DNA from: Streptomyces sp. NBC_01351
Lineage (GTDB): Bacteria; Actinomycetota; Actinomycetes; Streptomycetales; Streptomycetaceae
NCBI RefSeq assembly: GCF_036237315.1
Contig: NZ_CP108356.1
Location: 3,406,501 to 3,470,500, forward strand
DNA length: 64,000 nucleotides
Direction of reading: 5' to 3'
Position numbers and translations under genes: made by a program. Under the pieces are notes generated by a model. That model was not told the DNA's origin. It searched no databases and saw only the letters and a list, made by a program, of their open reading frames with translations. Of the stretch, positions 1 to 9,712 are shown one piece after another; position 1 is the stretch's first letter; each line of letters begins with the position of its first letter.

Positions 1-55
1 CGTAGCTCAGGTCCAGCCGCACCCGGACGTGCCCGGGCTCCACCTCGTCACTCAC
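1..55 (-). CDS. truA: tRNA pseudouridine synthase A, N-terminal fragment (cut by window edge)
   Basis: Only the first 18 codons lie in the window. They start at a GTG and read MSDEVEPGHVRVRLDLSY, which matches the start of TruA, the enzyme that converts uridines 38-40 of the tRNA anticodon stem-loop to pseudouridine. A GAGAGGA ribosome binding site lies about 8 nt upstream of the GTG. The gene follows rplQ on the same strand, its usual place in Streptomyces, but a strong hairpin at 101-133 separates the two. The identity rests on a short N-terminus plus position. Confidence 0.75.
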   Translation of the reverse strand, partial: MSDEVEPGHVRVRLDLSY

Positions 56-100
56 GTGACCGATCCTCTCAGAAGCTCACGGATGAGCTCACACATGCAG

Positions 101-133
101 AACGGGCCCGCCCCGGGAAGGGGCGGGCCCGTT
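101..133 (-). terminator. Perfect 14-bp hairpin after rplQ
   Basis: The arms AACGGGCCCGCCCC and GGGGCGGGCCCGTT pair perfectly around a 5-nt loop. The hairpin lies about 30 nt past the rplQ stop and is the likely end of the alpha operon. There is no U-tract, as is common for GC-rich Streptomyces terminators. Confidence 0.8.
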
Positions 134-164
134 CAGAGCCGTTCAGCGTGATCCCGAAGGGGGA

Positions 165-629
165 TCAGGCCTCCTTGGTCTCCTCGGCGGCGGGAGCCTC
201 GGTGGCCTCCGCCTCCTTCACGGCGCGCTTGGTGGCGGCCTCGGCCTCACCAGTGGCCTGCTGGGCGACCGTAAGGGCCTCGACCAGCTCGATCACGGCC
301 ATCGGGGCGTTGTCGCCACGACGGTTGCCGATCTTGGTGATGCGCGTGTAACCACCGGGGCGGTTCTCGTAGCGCGGGGCGATCTCGGTGAACAGCGTGT
401 GCACGATGCTCTTGTCCGTGATCGTCTGCAGCACCAGGCGACGGTTGTGGATGTCGCCCTTCTTGGCCTTGGTCACCAGACGCTCGGCGTAGGGACGCAG
501 GCGACGGGCCTTGGCCTCGGTGGTGGTGATGCGGCCGTGCTCGAAGAGCGCCTTCGCGAGGTTCGCGAGGAGGTGCTTCTCGTGCGCGGCGGAGCCGCCC
601 AGGCGGGCACCCTTTGCGGGACGCGGCAT
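165..629 (-). CDS. rplQ: 50S ribosomal protein bL17
   Basis: This 154-residue protein is bL17, which sits near the exit of the peptide tunnel of the large subunit. The first ~118 residues are the conserved core, beginning [18 protein letters not shown]. Residues ~120-154 form an Ala/Glu-rich tail, an extension common in actinobacteria and likely disordered. The ATG at 629 follows a GGAG element. It is the last gene of the alpha operon, downstream of rpoA, and a 10-bp hairpin lies in the gap between them. Confidence 0.97.
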   Translation of the reverse strand: MPRPAKGARLGGSAAHEKHLLANLAKALFEHGRITTTEAKARRLRPYAERLVTKAKKGDIHNRRLVLQTITDKSIVHTLFTEIAPRYENRPGGYTRITKIGNRRGDNAPMAVIELVEALTVAQQATGEAEAATKRAVKEAEATEAPAAEETKEA

Positions 630-702
630 TGTTACTCCTTCAAATCTGCACCGGCCGTGTCAGGTACCGGAGTCAGTTCCCTCAGGCGGTCGCGAGAGGG
701 GG

Positions 703-726
703 TGTGGGGGGCGTGAGCCCCCCACA
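703..726 (-). other. 10-bp hairpin between rpoA and rplQ
   Basis: TGTGGGGGGC pairs perfectly with GCCCCCCACA around the loop GTGA, just downstream of the rpoA stop. It may be a partial terminator, or an RNA processing or stability element that sets different levels of rpoA and rplQ. No function can be shown from sequence alone. Confidence 0.6.
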
Positions 727-733
727 AGCTTTT

Positions 734-1756
734 CTAGTACTGCTCGGTCTCGACGAAACCGGCGTCCGCGTCGTCCTCGGCACCGAAGGCGTCCGCGGCA
801 GCGGTCGGGTCGAATCCGGGCGGGCTGTCCTTGAGGGCCAGGCCCATGCCGGCCAGCTTCGCCTTGACCTCGTCGATCGACTTCGCACCGAAGTTGCGGA
901 TGTCGAGCAGGTCGGCCTCGGAGCGGGCGACGAGCTCACCCACGGAGTGGATGCCCTCGCGCTTGAGGCAGTTGTACGACCGAACGGTGAGCTCGAGCTC
1001 CTCGATCGGCAGCGCCAGATCGGCGGCCAGGGCGGCGTCCGTCGGCGACGGGCCCATGTCGATGCCCTCGGCGTCGATGTTGAGCTCGCGGGCCAGACCG
1101 AACAGCTCGACCAGGGTCTTGCCGGCGGACGCCATGGCGTCACGCGGGCGCATGGCCTGCTTGGTCTCGACGTCGACGATCAGCTTGTCGAAGTCGGTGC
1201 GCTGCTCGACTCGGGTCGCCTCGACCTTGTAGGTGACCTTGAGGACCGGGCTGTAGATGGAGTCGATCGGGATACGACCGATCTCCTGGCCCAGCTGCTT
1301 GTTCTGGACGGCGGAGACGTAGCCGCGACCGCGCTCGACGGTCAGCTCCATCTCCAGCTTGCCCTTGCCGTTGAGCGTGGCGAGGACCAGGTCCGGGTTG
1401 TGCACCTCGACACCGGCCGGGGGCGCGATGTCGGCAGCGGTGACCAGGCCGGGACCCTGCTTGCGCAGGTACATCACGACCGGCTCGTCGTGCTCCGAGG
1501 AGACGACCAGCTGCTTGATGTTGAGGATGATGTCGGTGACGTCTTCCTTGACGCCCGGCACGGTGGTGAACTCGTGCAGGACGCCGTCCACGCGGATGCT
1601 GGTGACAGCGGCACCCGGGATCGAGGACAGGAGCGTACGGCGCAGGGAGTTACCGAGGGTGTAGCCGAAGCCCGGCTCCAGCGGCTCGATCACGAACCGC
1701 GAGCGGTACTCGTCGACGACCTCTTCGGTCAGCGAAGGACGCTGAGCGATAAGCAT
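734..1756 (-). CDS. rpoA: DNA-directed RNA polymerase alpha subunit
   Basis: The 340-residue alpha subunit dimerises to nucleate RNA polymerase assembly. The N-terminal assembly domain covers roughly residues 1-230. The C-terminal domain, residues ~247-306, holds [12 protein letters not shown] and [15 protein letters not shown], the two helices that bind UP-element DNA and activators. An acidic tail follows (307-340). Start is the ATG at 1756. It lies between rpsK and rplQ in the alpha operon. The 150-nt gap to rpsK carries a UUCG-capped hairpin. Length and domains are normal for Streptomyces. Confidence 0.98.
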   Translation of the reverse strand: MLIAQRPSLTEEVVDEYRSRFVIEPLEPGFGYTLGNSLRRTLLSSIPGAAVTSIRVDGVLHEFTTVPGVKEDVTDIILNIKQLVVSSEHDEPVVMYLRKQGPGLVTAADIAPPAGVEVHNPDLVLATLNGKGKLEMELTVERGRGYVSAVQNKQLGQEIGRIPIDSIYSPVLKVTYKVEATRVEQRTDFDKLIVDVETKQAMRPRDAMASAGKTLVELFGLARELNIDAEGIDMGPSPTDAALAADLALPIEELELTVRSYNCLKREGIHSVGELVARSEADLLDIRNFGAKSIDEVKAKLAGMGLALKDSPPGFDPTAAADAFGAEDDADAGFVETEQY

Positions 1757-1837
1757 GTCTGTGTTCCTTCATTCGTGGACGCCCACTATTTGACGCCCGA
1801 CGGGACGCCGTACCGGAGTACGGCTACTGCAAGGGTA

Positions 1838-1873
1838 CGGGCGGCACGGCCCCCGAAGGGGTCGTACCGCCCG
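1838..1873 (-). other. UUCG-capped 16-bp hairpin between rpsK and rpoA
   Basis: Read on the minus strand, CGGGCGGTACGACCCC and GGGGCCGTGCCGCCCG flank the tetraloop TTCG. Of 16 positions, 14 are Watson-Crick pairs, one is a G-U wobble and one is a mismatch. It lies about 80 nt before the rpoA start. An intercistronic processing site or partial terminator is plausible. Confidence 0.65.
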
Positions 1874-1906
1874 GACACTCAAGAACGCACAGGTGCGTCC
1901 GCTGCG

Positions 1907-2311
1907 TCAGACGCGGCGGCGCTTCGGCGGGCGGCAGCCGTTGTGCGGGGTGGGGGTGACGTCCTGGATCGAGCCGACCTCGAGGCCAGTGGCCTGGAGG
2001 GAGCGGATCGCGGTCTCGCGGCCGGAGCCCGGACCCTTGACGAAGACGTCAACCTTGCGCATGCCGTGCTCCTGCGCGCGGCGGGCGGCCGACTCGGCGG
2101 CCATCTGCGCGGCGAAGGGGGTGGACTTGCGCGAGCCCTTGAAGCCGACGTGGCCGGCGGAGGCCCAGGAGATCACGTTGCCCGAGGGGTCGGTGATCGA
2201 AACGATGGTGTTGTTGAACGTGCTCTTGATGTGGGCGTGCCCGTGAGCGACGTTCTTCTTTTCCTTGCGGCGCACCTTCTTGGCAGCGCCCTGACGACCC
2301 TTGGGGGGCAT
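1907..2311 (-). CDS. rpsK: 30S ribosomal protein uS11
   Basis: The 134-residue protein is uS11, part of the platform of the small subunit near the mRNA exit. The body with [20 protein letters not shown] is characteristic, and the basic C-terminus ends in [11 protein letters not shown]. It starts at the ATG at 2311 and follows rpsM after a 54-nt gap. Length and sequence are standard for actinobacteria. Confidence 0.98.
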   Translation of the reverse strand: MPPKGRQGAAKKVRRKEKKNVAHGHAHIKSTFNNTIVSITDPSGNVISWASAGHVGFKGSRKSTPFAAQMAAESAARRAQEHGMRKVDVFVKGPGSGRETAIRSLQATGLEVGSIQDVTPTPHNGCRPPKRRRV

Positions 2312-2365
2312 CTAAATCTCCTACGGGAGGTGGTCGGTCCTACAGCGCAAGACCGCTGAACAGGA

Positions 2366-2746
2366 CTACTTCTTGCCCGGCTTCTTCTTACCGGCGATCG
2401 CGCGACGCGGGCCCTTGCGGGTACGCGCGTTCGTGCTGGTGCGCTGACCGTGCACCGGCAGGCCACGACGGTGGCGGATGCCCTGGTAGCACTGGATCTC
2501 GATCTTGCGGCGAATGTCGCCCTGGATCTCGCGGCGGAGGTCACCCTCGGTACGGAGGTTGGCGTCCACGTACTCGCGGATCTTGACGAGGTCCTCTTCG
2601 GCCAGGTCACGAACGCGGGTGTTCGGGTTCACGCCGGTGGAGGCGAGGATCTCCTTGGACCGGGTGCGCCCGATACCGAAGACGTAGGTGAGTGCGATCT
2701 CCACACGCTTTTCGCGCGGGATGTCAACACCGGAAACGCGTGCCAC
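2366..2746 (-). CDS. rpsM: 30S ribosomal protein uS13
   Basis: The 126-residue protein is uS13, which contacts the P-site tRNA and the 50S bridge. It begins [21 protein letters not shown] chose the GTG at 2746 over an upstream in-frame start because it gives the conserved N-terminus and an AGGAG lies about 7 nt before it. The C-terminal tail GKKKPGKK reaches the decoding region. It follows rpmJ in the alpha operon after a ~200-nt gap. Confidence 0.97.
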   Translation of the reverse strand: MARVSGVDIPREKRVEIALTYVFGIGRTRSKEILASTGVNPNTRVRDLAEEDLVKIREYVDANLRTEGDLRREIQGDIRRKIEIQCYQGIRHRRGLPVHGQRTSTNARTRKGPRRAIAGKKKPGKK

Positions 2747-2944
2747 AAATGGCTCCTGTGTGTTCGGGGGTCTTCCGCAGAACCACTCCCGACCGCCGAC
2801 CACCCGAAGTGGGTGATGGTACGTCCGGGTCCCCGGCCCCCGCCGGAGGTACCGCCGGCCCCTCGCAGGGCTGGGCGGGTTCTGCGTATGTACGTTTTCT
2901 TACGTCGCGCGAAGAACTGCGAAAGGCAGGTCGGTCGGCGTGCG

Positions 2945-3058
2945 TCAGCCCTGGCGCTGCTTGTGGCGCAGGTTGTCGCAGATGACCATGACCCGGCCGT
3001 GACGGCGGATCACCTTGCACTTGTCGCAGATCTTCTTGACGCTCGGCTTGACCTTCAT
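2945..3058 (-). CDS. rpmJ: 50S ribosomal protein bL36 (zinc-binding form)
   Basis: A 37-residue protein reads [20 protein letters not shown] at its start and ends NLRHKQRQG. Residues C11, C14, C27 and H32 form the zinc ribbon, so this is the C+ form used when zinc is sufficient. It lies between infA and rpsM, its normal place. The small size makes it easy to miss in gene calls. Confidence 0.96.
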   Translation of the reverse strand: MKVKPSVKKICDKCKVIRRHGRVMVICDNLRHKQRQG

Positions 3059-3132
3059 GTTGGTGAGGTTCTCCGGGTCAGTGCCACCACCCGCGCCGGG
3101 ACAAGACGCCCAGGCGGGAGTGAAGACAAGAT

Positions 3133-3354
3133 CTACTTGTATCGGTAGACGATCCGGCCACGCGTCAGGTCGTACGGAGAAAGCTCCACGACAACCCGGT
3201 CATCAGGGAGGATGCGGATGTAGTGCATGCGCATCTTGCCGCTGATGTGCGCGAGGACCTTGTGACCGTTCTGGAGTTCCACCTTGAACATCGCGTTCGG
3301 GAGGGACTCGATCACGGTGCCCTCGATTTCGATGGCACCTTGCTTCTTGGCCAC
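3133..3354 (-). CDS. infA: Translation initiation factor IF-1
   Basis: The 73-residue OB-fold protein blocks the A site of the 30S subunit during initiation. The sequence begins [20 protein letters not shown] and contains [13 protein letters not shown], typical of IF-1. The GTG at 3354 is chosen because it gives the exact family length; an in-frame ATG 63 nt upstream would add an unconserved N-terminus. It is the first gene of the alpha operon, with a candidate promoter 80-110 nt upstream. Confidence 0.97.
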   Translation of the reverse strand: MAKKQGAIEIEGTVIESLPNAMFKVELQNGHKVLAHISGKMRMHYIRILPDDRVVVELSPYDLTRGRIVYRYK

Positions 3355-3432
3355 GCTTCGCCTTTCGAATCGGCTACCTTGATCGGCCTCGCGCGCCATG
3401 CAGGCATGGGGGTGCACGAGAGCCGACGAGTC

Positions 3433-3462
3433 AGTCTACGTCAGGGCATCCCGAAAGACGAA
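3433..3462 (-). promoter_or_regulatory. Candidate promoter for infA-rpmJ-rpsM-rpsK-rpoA-rplQ
   Basis: On the minus strand a TAGACT hexamer (3438-3433) matches the HrdB -10 consensus. TTCGTC lies 18 nt upstream as a weak -35. It is in the map-infA gap, giving a leader of roughly 70 nt. No experimental start is known to me. Confidence 0.5.
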
Positions 3463-3492
3463 TCCGGAAAGTTTGCCCCAGAGTCTAGATCA

Positions 3493-4344
3493 TTAACCGA
3501 GGGGGTCCGGAGCCGTGGTGACCCCGTACTCCGCCAGCTTCGCCTTGCCGCAGTCCGGGGAGGTCAGGACGATGGGCCCGGCCTCCGTCAGCGCGATGGA
3601 GTGCTCCCAGTGCGAGGACCAGGTGCCGTCCGTCGTGATGACCGTCCAGTCGTCGGCCAGTACCTCCGTCTGGGCGGTGCCCAGGGAGACCATCGGCTCG
3701 ATCGCCAGGCAGACGCCCGGGACCAGCTTGATCCCCTTGCCCCGCTTGCGCGAGACGTAGTTCAGCAGGTGCGGGTCCATGTGCATCTCGGAGCCGATGC
3801 CGTGGCCGCCGTAGTCCTCGATGATCCCGAACTTGCCGAGGCTGTGCTCACCGGTGGTGGGGCGGGGCTGGCGCTTGATGTACGTCTCGATCGCCTTCGA
3901 GATGTCCACGAGGCGGTTACCGAGCTTCATCGCGGCGATACCGGCCCACATGGACTCCTCGGTCACCCGGGAGAGCTCGACGAGCTCCGGGGCGTGCCCC
4001 GTGCCCACGAAGGCCGTGTACGCGGCGTCGCCGTGCCAGCCGTCCACGATCGCGCCGGCGTCGATCGAGATGATGTCGCCGTCCTTGAGGACCGTCTTGT
4101 CGTCCGGGATGCCGTGGACGACGACCTCGTTCACCGAAGTGCAGATGGTCGCGGGGAAACCGCCGTAGCCGAGGAAGTTCGACTTGGCCCCGGCGTCCGC
4201 GATGACCTTGCGGGCCACCATGTCCAGATCCAGCGTCGTGGCGCCGGGCACGGCGGCCTCACGGGTCGCCGCGTGGATCGCGGCGACGACAAGTCCCGCC
4301 TCGCGCATCTTCACGATCTGCTCGGGGGTCTTGATCTGGACCAT
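3493..4344 (-). CDS. map: Methionine aminopeptidase, type I
   Basis: The 283-residue enzyme removes the initiator methionine from nascent proteins. The five metal ligands of the pita-bread fold are all present: D95 (IISID), D106 (GWHGD), H181 (GGHGIG), E216 (AIEPM) and E247 (WEHS). The start MVQIKTPEQI at 4344 follows an AGGGAAGG element about 9 nt away; a longer reading to 4422 lacks conservation. It follows adk, but a 15-bp hairpin sits in the 169-nt gap, so separate control is possible. Confidence 0.97.
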   Translation of the reverse strand: MVQIKTPEQIVKMREAGLVVAAIHAATREAAVPGATTLDLDMVARKVIADAGAKSNFLGYGGFPATICTSVNEVVVHGIPDDKTVLKDGDIISIDAGAIVDGWHGDAAYTAFVGTGHAPELVELSRVTEESMWAGIAAMKLGNRLVDISKAIETYIKRQPRPTTGEHSLGKFGIIEDYGGHGIGSEMHMDPHLLNYVSRKRGKGIKLVPGVCLAIEPMVSLGTAQTEVLADDWTVITTDGTWSSHWEHSIALTEAGPIVLTSPDCGKAKLAEYGVTTAPDPLG

Positions 4345-4458
4345 TGGAACAGCCTTCCCTCTTCTGCGGCTAGACCGCCGCCGCTCTCGCGGAGGTGGTT
4401 GCTCTCCGCTGTGGTTCCTCAATTATTGGCTGATGTCGTACGAAGCCGCGTCATGCAG

Positions 4459-4493
4459 ACGGCCGCGGTGTCCCGAGGGGACACCGCGGCCGT
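4459..4493 (-). terminator. 15-bp perfect hairpin between adk and map
   Basis: ACGGCCGCGGTGTCC pairs with GGACACCGCGGCCGT around a 5-nt loop, about 20 nt past the adk stop. It probably ends or attenuates the secY-adk transcript before map. Confidence 0.75.
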
Positions 4494-4513
4494 ACCTGCA
4501 CAACAAAGGGTGA

Positions 4514-5161
4514 CTACTTCTTCAGGGCGTCCATCGCGCGCTTCGTCACGTCCGCGACCTCACCGAGGGCGGGGATCGTCACGAGCAGGCCCTGGGCCTT
4601 GTAATAGTCGATGATCGGCTCGGTCTGCGTGTGGTAGACCTCGAGCCGGTTGCGGACCGTGTCCTCGGAGTCGTCGCCGCGCTGGTACAGCTCGCCGCCG
4701 CACTTGTCGCAGACGCCCTCGGCCTTCGGCTGGGCGTACGCCACGTGGAAGACGTGCGCCGAGTCGTTACGGCAGATCCGGCGGCCGGCGATCCGCTTGA
4801 CCACCTCGTCCTCCTCGACCTCCAGGTCGAGGACGGCGTCCAGCTTCATGCCGGCGGCCTGGAGCATCTCGTCGAGGGCCTCGGCCTGCGACACGTTGCG
4901 CGGGAAGCCGTCGAGCAGGAAGCCGTTCGCAGCGTCCTGCTGCTCCATGCGGTCCTTGGCCATGGCGATGGTGACCTCATCGGGCACCAGGTCGCCGGCG
5001 TCCATGAACGCCTTGGCCTGCTTGCCCAGCGGGGTGCCCTGGCTGATGTTGGCCCGGAACAGGTCGCCCGTGGAGATGTGCGGGATCGACAGGTTCTTGG
5101 CAAGGAACGCGGCCTGCGTTCCCTTGCCGGCACCGGGCGGTCCGACGAGGACGATTCGCAT
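4514..5161 (-). CDS. adk: Adenylate kinase
   Basis: The 215-residue enzyme interconverts ATP + AMP and 2 ADP. The P-loop GPPGAGKGT is at residues 7-15, and LDGFPR follows in the core. The LID domain has a zinc-type CDKC pair after an upstream C/H region, as in many Gram-positive forms. The ATG at 5161 overlaps the secY stop (ATGA), so the two genes are translationally coupled. This is the conserved secY-adk-map order. Confidence 0.98.
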   Translation of the reverse strand: MRIVLVGPPGAGKGTQAAFLAKNLSIPHISTGDLFRANISQGTPLGKQAKAFMDAGDLVPDEVTIAMAKDRMEQQDAANGFLLDGFPRNVSQAEALDEMLQAAGMKLDAVLDLEVEEDEVVKRIAGRRICRNDSAHVFHVAYAQPKAEGVCDKCGGELYQRGDDSEDTVRNRLEVYHTQTEPIIDYYKAQGLLVTIPALGEVADVTKRAMDALKK

Positions 5162-6474
5162 CAGCGGAGGAACCCTTCGTAATTACGCTGCTGGAGCTGG
5201 CTCTCGATCTGCTTCACGGTTTCCAGACCCACACCCACGATGATCAGGATGCTCGTTCCCCCGAAGGGGAAGTTCTGGTTCGCTCCGAAGCCGGCCAACG
5301 CCATCGTCGGCACAAGAGCGATGAGACCCAGGTACAGCGACCCCGGCCAGGTGATGCGGTTGAGTACGTAGCTCAGGTACTCGGCGGTAGGTCGACCGGC
5401 GCGGATACCCGGGATGAACCCACCATACTTCTTCATGTTGTCTGCAACTTCCTCGGGGTTGAAGGAAATCGCCACATAGAAGAACGCGAAGAAGACGATC
5501 AGGAGGAAGTACACCGCGATGTAGTACGGGTGGTCGCCCTTGACGAGGTGCTTGTTGATCCAGGTGGCCCAGCCCGCGGTGGACCCGCTGAACTGCACGA
5601 CCAGTGCCGGGATGTAGAGCAGCGACGAGGCGAAGATGACGGGGATGATGCCCGCCTGGTTCACCTTGAGCGGGATGTAGGTCGAGGTACCGCCGTAGGC
5701 ACGGCGGCCGATCATGCGCTTCGCGTACTGGACCGGGATCCGGCGCTGCGCCTGCTCGACGAAGACCACCAGGCCGACCATCGCGAGGCCGACCAGCATG
5801 ACGACGCCGAACTCGACCCAGCCGTCGGCGATCTTGCCCTGCTCCTTGATGGTCCACAGGGCGCCGATGAAGCCGGCGGCGATCGAGATGAACATGAGGA
5901 TCGACATGCCGTTGCCGATGCCGCGGTCGGTGATGAGCTCACCGAGCCACATGACGACGCAGGTACCGGCGGTCATGGTGAGCACCATGACGACCGTCGT
6001 GAAGATCGACCGGTTGGGGACGATCTGACTGGCGACCTGGCAGCCCTGGAACAGGGCGCCGGTGCGGGCGGTGGCCACGAGGCCGGTGCCCTGCAGGATC
6101 GCGAGCGCGACCGTCAGATAGCGCGTGTACTGAGTGATCTTCGCCGTGCCGGACTGTCCCTCTTTTTTGAGGGTCTCCAGCTTCGGGATGACCACGGTCA
6201 GCAGCTGCAGGATGATGCTCGCCGTGATGTACGGCATGATGCCGAGCGCGAAGATCGTGATCTGCAGCAGCGCACCGCCGCTGAACATGTTGACGAGGCC
6301 GAACAGCCCATTGCTGCTGCCCGCCTGTTCGACGCAGATCTGGACGTTCTTGTAGCTCACGCCGGGTACCGGGATGTGGGACCCGAGCCGGAACAGCACG
6401 ATGATGCCGAGCGTGAAGAGCAGCTTCTTGCGCAGGTCGGGCGTCTTGAACGCCCGGGCGAACGCGGTGAGCAC
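5161..6474 (-). CDS. secY: Protein translocase subunit SecY
   Basis: The 437-residue membrane protein is the channel of the Sec translocon, through which unfolded preproteins cross or enter the membrane. About ten hydrophobic segments are visible, with the cytoplasmic loop [17 protein letters not shown] and the C-terminal [10 protein letters not shown]. The GTG at 6474 is chosen for its strong AGGAGG site 4 nt upstream. It follows rplO after 188 nt that hold a 12-bp hairpin, so it may have extra control. It overlaps adk by one base. Confidence 0.98.
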   Translation of the reverse strand: MLTAFARAFKTPDLRKKLLFTLGIIVLFRLGSHIPVPGVSYKNVQICVEQAGSSNGLFGLVNMFSGGALLQITIFALGIMPYITASIILQLLTVVIPKLETLKKEGQSGTAKITQYTRYLTVALAILQGTGLVATARTGALFQGCQVASQIVPNRSIFTTVVMVLTMTAGTCVVMWLGELITDRGIGNGMSILMFISIAAGFIGALWTIKEQGKIADGWVEFGVVMLVGLAMVGLVVFVEQAQRRIPVQYAKRMIGRRAYGGTSTYIPLKVNQAGIIPVIFASSLLYIPALVVQFSGSTAGWATWINKHLVKGDHPYYIAVYFLLIVFFAFFYVAISFNPEEVADNMKKYGGFIPGIRAGRPTAEYLSYVLNRITWPGSLYLGLIALVPTMALAGFGANQNFPFGGTSILIIVGVGLETVKQIESQLQQRNYEGFLR

Positions 6475-6594
6475 GGTGCCTCCTGCGACCCCCGCGCTAC
6501 TGCGTCAGAGGTGACGGTCTGAGGGATCGACGTATACGACAAAGCAAAGGTGCACGCCACCTTACCGGCGAGTGTGCCCCCCGTGGAACGACCA

Positions 6595-6628
6595 ACCGGG
6601 GATGCCCCTTATGTGAGGCATCCCCGGT
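6595..6628 (-). terminator. 12-bp hairpin between rplO and secY
   Basis: ACCGGGGATGCC pairs perfectly with GGCATCCCCGGT around a 10-nt loop, about 35 nt past rplO. Because secY is essential and continues on the same strand, it is likely a partial terminator or processing site. Confidence 0.65.
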
Positions 6629-6662
6629 CGGGTTTCGAGCTATTTAGTCACAAGAATTCGTC

Positions 6663-7118
6663 TTAGACGAGCTCGGTGACAGTGCCGCCGGCAGCGGCAA
6701 TCTTCTCCTTGGCGGAGGCGGAAACGGCGTCAACCGAAACCTGCAGCGCCACGGAGAGCTCGCCCTGGCCCAGGACCTTGACGAGGCTGTTCTTGCGAAC
6801 CGCGCCCTTGGCGACCAGGTCGGCCACCGTGACTTCTCCACCCTCGGGGTAGAGAGCGCCGAGCTTGTCCAGGTTGACAACCTGGAACTCGGTGCGGAAC
6901 GGGTTCTTGAAGCCCTTGAGCTTCGGCAGACGCATGTGGAGGGGCATCTGCCCACCCTCGAAGCGCTGCGGGATCTGGTAACGGGCCTTCTGGCCCTTCG
7001 TACCACGACCGGCCGTCTTACCCTTCGACGCCTCACCACGACCGACACGGGTCTTCGCGGTCTTGGCGCCGGGGGCGGGACGGAGGTTGTGGGCCTTCAG
7101 CGGGCTGTTCTCAGCCAT
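6663..7118 (-). CDS. rplO: 50S ribosomal protein uL15
   Basis: The 151-residue protein is uL15, a late-assembling large-subunit protein. The Gly/Arg/Lys-rich N-terminus with [20 protein letters not shown] threads into 23S rRNA; the C-terminal half is globular. The ATG at 7118 lies 2 nt after the rpmD stop. It is followed by secY. Sequence is standard for actinobacteria. Confidence 0.98.
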   Translation of the reverse strand: MAENSPLKAHNLRPAPGAKTAKTRVGRGEASKGKTAGRGTKGQKARYQIPQRFEGGQMPLHMRLPKLKGFKNPFRTEFQVVNLDKLGALYPEGGEVTVADLVAKGAVRKNSLVKVLGQGELSVALQVSVDAVSASAKEKIAAAGGTVTELV

Positions 7119-7120
7119 GA

Positions 7121-7303
7121 TTAGTCAACCTCCTCAACCGTCACGAGGTGGCGGACGGTCTGCACCATTCCGCGGAACTCGGGGCGGTCCTCCTTGACGA
7201 CGACGTCGTTCAGGCGCTTGAGCCCGAGCGAACGCAGCGTGTCGCGGTGGTTCTGCTTGCTGCCGATGTACGACTTCGTCTGCGTGATCTTGAGGCGAGC
7301 CAT
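7121..7303 (-). CDS. rpmD: 50S ribosomal protein uL30
   Basis: The 60-residue protein is uL30, beginning [20 protein letters not shown] and ending TVEEVD. The ATG at 7303 overlaps the last base of the rpsE stop (TAATG), which decides the start and implies coupled translation. A longer in-frame reading upstream is only the rpsE shadow. Confidence 0.97.
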   Translation of the reverse strand: MARLKITQTKSYIGSKQNHRDTLRSLGLKRLNDVVVKEDRPEFRGMVQTVRHLVTVEEVD

Positions 7304-7908
7304 TACGCAGCCCCCGCCCCGGCACGTGCACGAAGGAGAGCCGCGGGAGCGACGTCCTCGAGGGGCAGACCACGGCGAGCCGCGATCTCCTCGGGACGCT
7401 GCAGGCCCTTGAGGGCCGCCACGGTCGCGTGCACGATGTTGATCGCGTTGGAAGAGCCGAGCGACTTCGACAGGATGTCGTGAACGCCGGCGCACTCCAG
7501 AACGGCGCGCACCGGGCCACCGGCGATAACACCGGTACCAGGGGAAGCCGGCTTCAGCAGCACGACGCCCGCAGCGCGCTCGCCCGTGATCGGGTGAGGA
7601 ATGGTGCCCTGGATGCGCGGAACCTTGAAGAAGTTCTTCTTGGCTTCCTCGACACCCTTGGCGATGGCCGCGGGAACTTCCTTGGCCTTGCCGTAACCGA
7701 CACCTACGGTGCCGTCACCGTCGCCCACCACGACCAGCGCGGTGAAGCTGAAGCGGCGACCACCCTTGACAACCTTGGCGACGCGGTTGATCGCGACAAC
7801 GCGCTCAACGTAAGCGGTCTTCTCGGCGGCAGGGCCACCGTCGCGACCCTTCCGGTCCCGCCGCTCGCCGCCACCGGCACCGCTTCCGCGGCGCTGGGGT
7901 CCAGCCAT
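7303..7908 (-). CDS. rpsE: 30S ribosomal protein uS5
   Basis: The 201-residue protein is uS5, which helps maintain decoding fidelity and mRNA helicase activity of the 30S subunit. A basic N-terminal extension (residues 1-~30, rich in Gly/Arg) precedes the double-stranded RNA-binding fold starting near [20 protein letters not shown]. The extension is normal in actinobacteria. It overlaps rpmD by one base and follows rplR by 45 nt. Confidence 0.98.
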   Translation of the reverse strand: MAGPQRRGSGAGGGERRDRKGRDGGPAAEKTAYVERVVAINRVAKVVKGGRRFSFTALVVVGDGDGTVGVGYGKAKEVPAAIAKGVEEAKKNFFKVPRIQGTIPHPITGERAAGVVLLKPASPGTGVIAGGPVRAVLECAGVHDILSKSLGSSNAINIVHATVAALKGLQRPEEIAARRGLPLEDVAPAALLRARAGAGAA

Positions 7909-7953
7909 TGGATTACCTCTCTCTGTTACGTCCGTGAGTCCCGGAACCGGGGC

Positions 7954-8337
7954 TTAGAACTTCAGCCCGGCTTCGCGGGCGGCGTCAGCCAGAGCGGCAA
8001 TGCGCCCGGCGTATCGGTTGCCACCGCGGTCGAACACGACGGTCTCGACACCCGCAGCCTTGGCACGCTCGGCGACGAGTGCGCCGACGGCCTGGGCCTG
8101 GGCGCTCTTGTCGCCTTCGCCACCGCGGATCGAGGTGTCCAGGGTCGACGCGGACGCCAGGGTGTGACCCTGGAGGTCGTCGATGACCTGAGCAACGATG
8201 TTGCGGTTGGAACGCGTCACGACGAGGCGCGGACGCTCCGCCGTACCCGACACGTTCTTGCGAATGCGGATGTGGCGGCGAGCCTTGGCAGCGCGCTTGT
8301 ACGCGTCGCCCTTGGCGATCTTCACACCGTATGCCAT
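7954..8337 (-). CDS. rplR: 50S ribosomal protein uL18
   Basis: The 127-residue protein is uL18, which binds 5S rRNA with uL5 and bL25. Conserved [19 protein letters not shown] and the end [14 protein letters not shown] identify it. The ATG at 8337 lies 2 nt after the rplF stop, so the pair is tightly coupled. Confidence 0.98.
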   Translation of the reverse strand: MAYGVKIAKGDAYKRAAKARRHIRIRKNVSGTAERPRLVVTRSNRNIVAQVIDDLQGHTLASASTLDTSIRGGEGDKSAQAQAVGALVAERAKAAGVETVVFDRGGNRYAGRIAALADAAREAGLKF

Positions 8338-8339
8338 GG

Positions 8340-8879
8340 CTACTTACCAGCCTTTCCGACCTTGCGGCGGATGACTTCGCCGGCGTACTTGACACCCTTG
8401 GCCTTGTACGGGTCGGGCTTCCGCAGCTTGCGGATGTTGGCGGCGACCTCGCCGACCTTCTGCTTGTCGATGCCCTCGACCGAGAACTTGGTCGGCGACT
8501 CGACCTTGAAGGAGATGCCCTCGGGCGCCTCCACCAGGATCGGGTGGCTGTAGCCGAGCTGGAACTCCAGGTTGGAGCCCTTCGCGGCCACGCGGTAACC
8601 GACACCGCTGATCTCGAGAGCCTTGACGTATCCCGTGGTCACACCGGTGATCATGTTCGCCACCAGCGTGCGGGACAGGCCGTGCAGGGCCTTGTTCTGA
8701 CGCTCGTCGTTCGGGCGGATGACGTTCAGAACGCCGTCCTCACCCTTGGCGACAGCGATGGGCGCAGCGACGGTGTGCGAGAGGGAACCCTTGGGGCCCT
8801 TCACCGCGACCGTACGGCCATCGATGGTGACGTCCACACCGGCGGGAACCTGGATGGGGAGCTTGCCGATTCGCGACAT
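8340..8879 (-). CDS. rplF: 50S ribosomal protein uL6
   Basis: The 179-residue protein is uL6, near the factor-binding site of the large subunit. It begins [17 protein letters not shown] and has the two tandem domains of the family, with [13 protein letters not shown] near the C-terminus. It lies 20 nt after rpsH and 2 nt before rplR. Confidence 0.98.
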   Translation of the reverse strand: MSRIGKLPIQVPAGVDVTIDGRTVAVKGPKGSLSHTVAAPIAVAKGEDGVLNVIRPNDERQNKALHGLSRTLVANMITGVTTGYVKALEISGVGYRVAAKGSNLEFQLGYSHPILVEAPEGISFKVESPTKFSVEGIDKQKVGEVAANIRKLRKPDPYKAKGVKYAGEVIRRKVGKAGK

Positions 8880-8899
8880 TGCTTTTCCTCCGTTCCCGA

Positions 8900-9298
8900 C
8901 TACCAGACGTAGGCGAGGACTTCCCCACCTACGCCCTTCTTGCCTGCCTGCTGGCCGGTCAGGAGACCGTGGGACGTGGAGATGATCGCCACGCCCAGGC
9001 CGCCGAGAACCTTCGGCAGGTTGGTGGACTTTGCGTACACGCGCAGACCGGGCTTCGAGATCCGCTTGATGCCCGCGATGGAGCGCTCACGGTTCGGCCC
9101 GAACTTCAGCTCGAGGACGAGGTTCTTGCCGACCTCGGCGTCCTCGACCTTCCAGCCGGTGATGAAACCCTCCTGCTTGAGGATCTCCGCGATGTGCGAC
9201 TTGATCTTGCTGTGCGGCATCACGACGGTGTCGTGGTACGCCGAGTTAGCGTTACGCAGACGGGTCAGCATGTCTGCGATCGGGTCAGTCATGGTCAT
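8900..9298 (-). CDS. rpsH: 30S ribosomal protein uS8
   Basis: The 132-residue protein is uS8, a primary 16S rRNA binder needed for assembly of the 30S central domain. It begins [20 protein letters not shown]. The ATG at 9298 gives family length; a reading from 9433 adds 45 residues without conservation. In many bacteria uS8 represses its own operon; no clear target was identified here. The 223-nt gap to rpsN upstream is long for this operon and I see no gene in it. Confidence 0.97.
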   Translation of the reverse strand: MTMTDPIADMLTRLRNANSAYHDTVVMPHSKIKSHIAEILKQEGFITGWKVEDAEVGKNLVLELKFGPNRERSIAGIKRISKPGLRVYAKSTNLPKVLGGLGVAIISTSHGLLTGQQAGKKGVGGEVLAYVW

Positions 9299-9521
9299 GA
9301 AGTGGCCTTCGGCCTCTCTCGCCGGGGTTTCCTGTATGCGCCATCCCTCTCCCCACTCAGTGGCGGGACGGGTGCGGTGCGGGGACCTACGGCGTAGTAA
9401 GTCGTTATGGGCGGCGGACGCCCAACCACACAAGCCTAAGGCATGCGCGGCCGGGCACCCACCGTCCAGATGCTTACCGAGAGTGCCTGGTACTTCCCAA
9501 GTCCTTGCGGACCGGGAGGAG

Positions 9522-9707
9522 TTACCAGGAGCTCTTGGTCACGCCCGGCAGCTCGCCACGGTGAGCCATCTCACGAAGGCAGACGCGGCACAGGCCGAAC
9601 TTGCGGTACACGGAGTGGGGGCGACCGCAGCGCTGGCAGCGGGTGTACGCACGCACACCGAACTTGGGCTTACGGGCAGCCTTCGCGATGAGAGCCTTCT
9701 TCGCCAT
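9522..9707 (-). CDS. rpsN: 30S ribosomal protein uS14, short zinc-binding form
   Basis: The 61-residue protein is the short type-Z form of uS14. The zinc ribbon is CQRC followed by CRVC, so this is the zinc-replete (C+) version; Streptomyces usually carry a zinc-free paralogue elsewhere under Zur control. The ATG at 9707 lies 5 nt after the rplE stop. Confidence 0.97.
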   Translation of the reverse strand: MAKKALIAKAARKPKFGVRAYTRCQRCGRPHSVYRKFGLCRVCLREMAHRGELPGVTKSSW

Positions 9708-9712
9708 CTCGC

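Noticed and set aside
614-2359. Long plus-strand reading frame opposite rpoA and rpsK
   Set aside because: It is the mirror of strong GC3 bias in real minus-strand genes; low-complexity protein, no ribosome binding site or family match.
9299-9433. N-terminal extension of rpsH
   Set aside because: The added 45 residues lack conservation; ATG at 9298 gives the family start.
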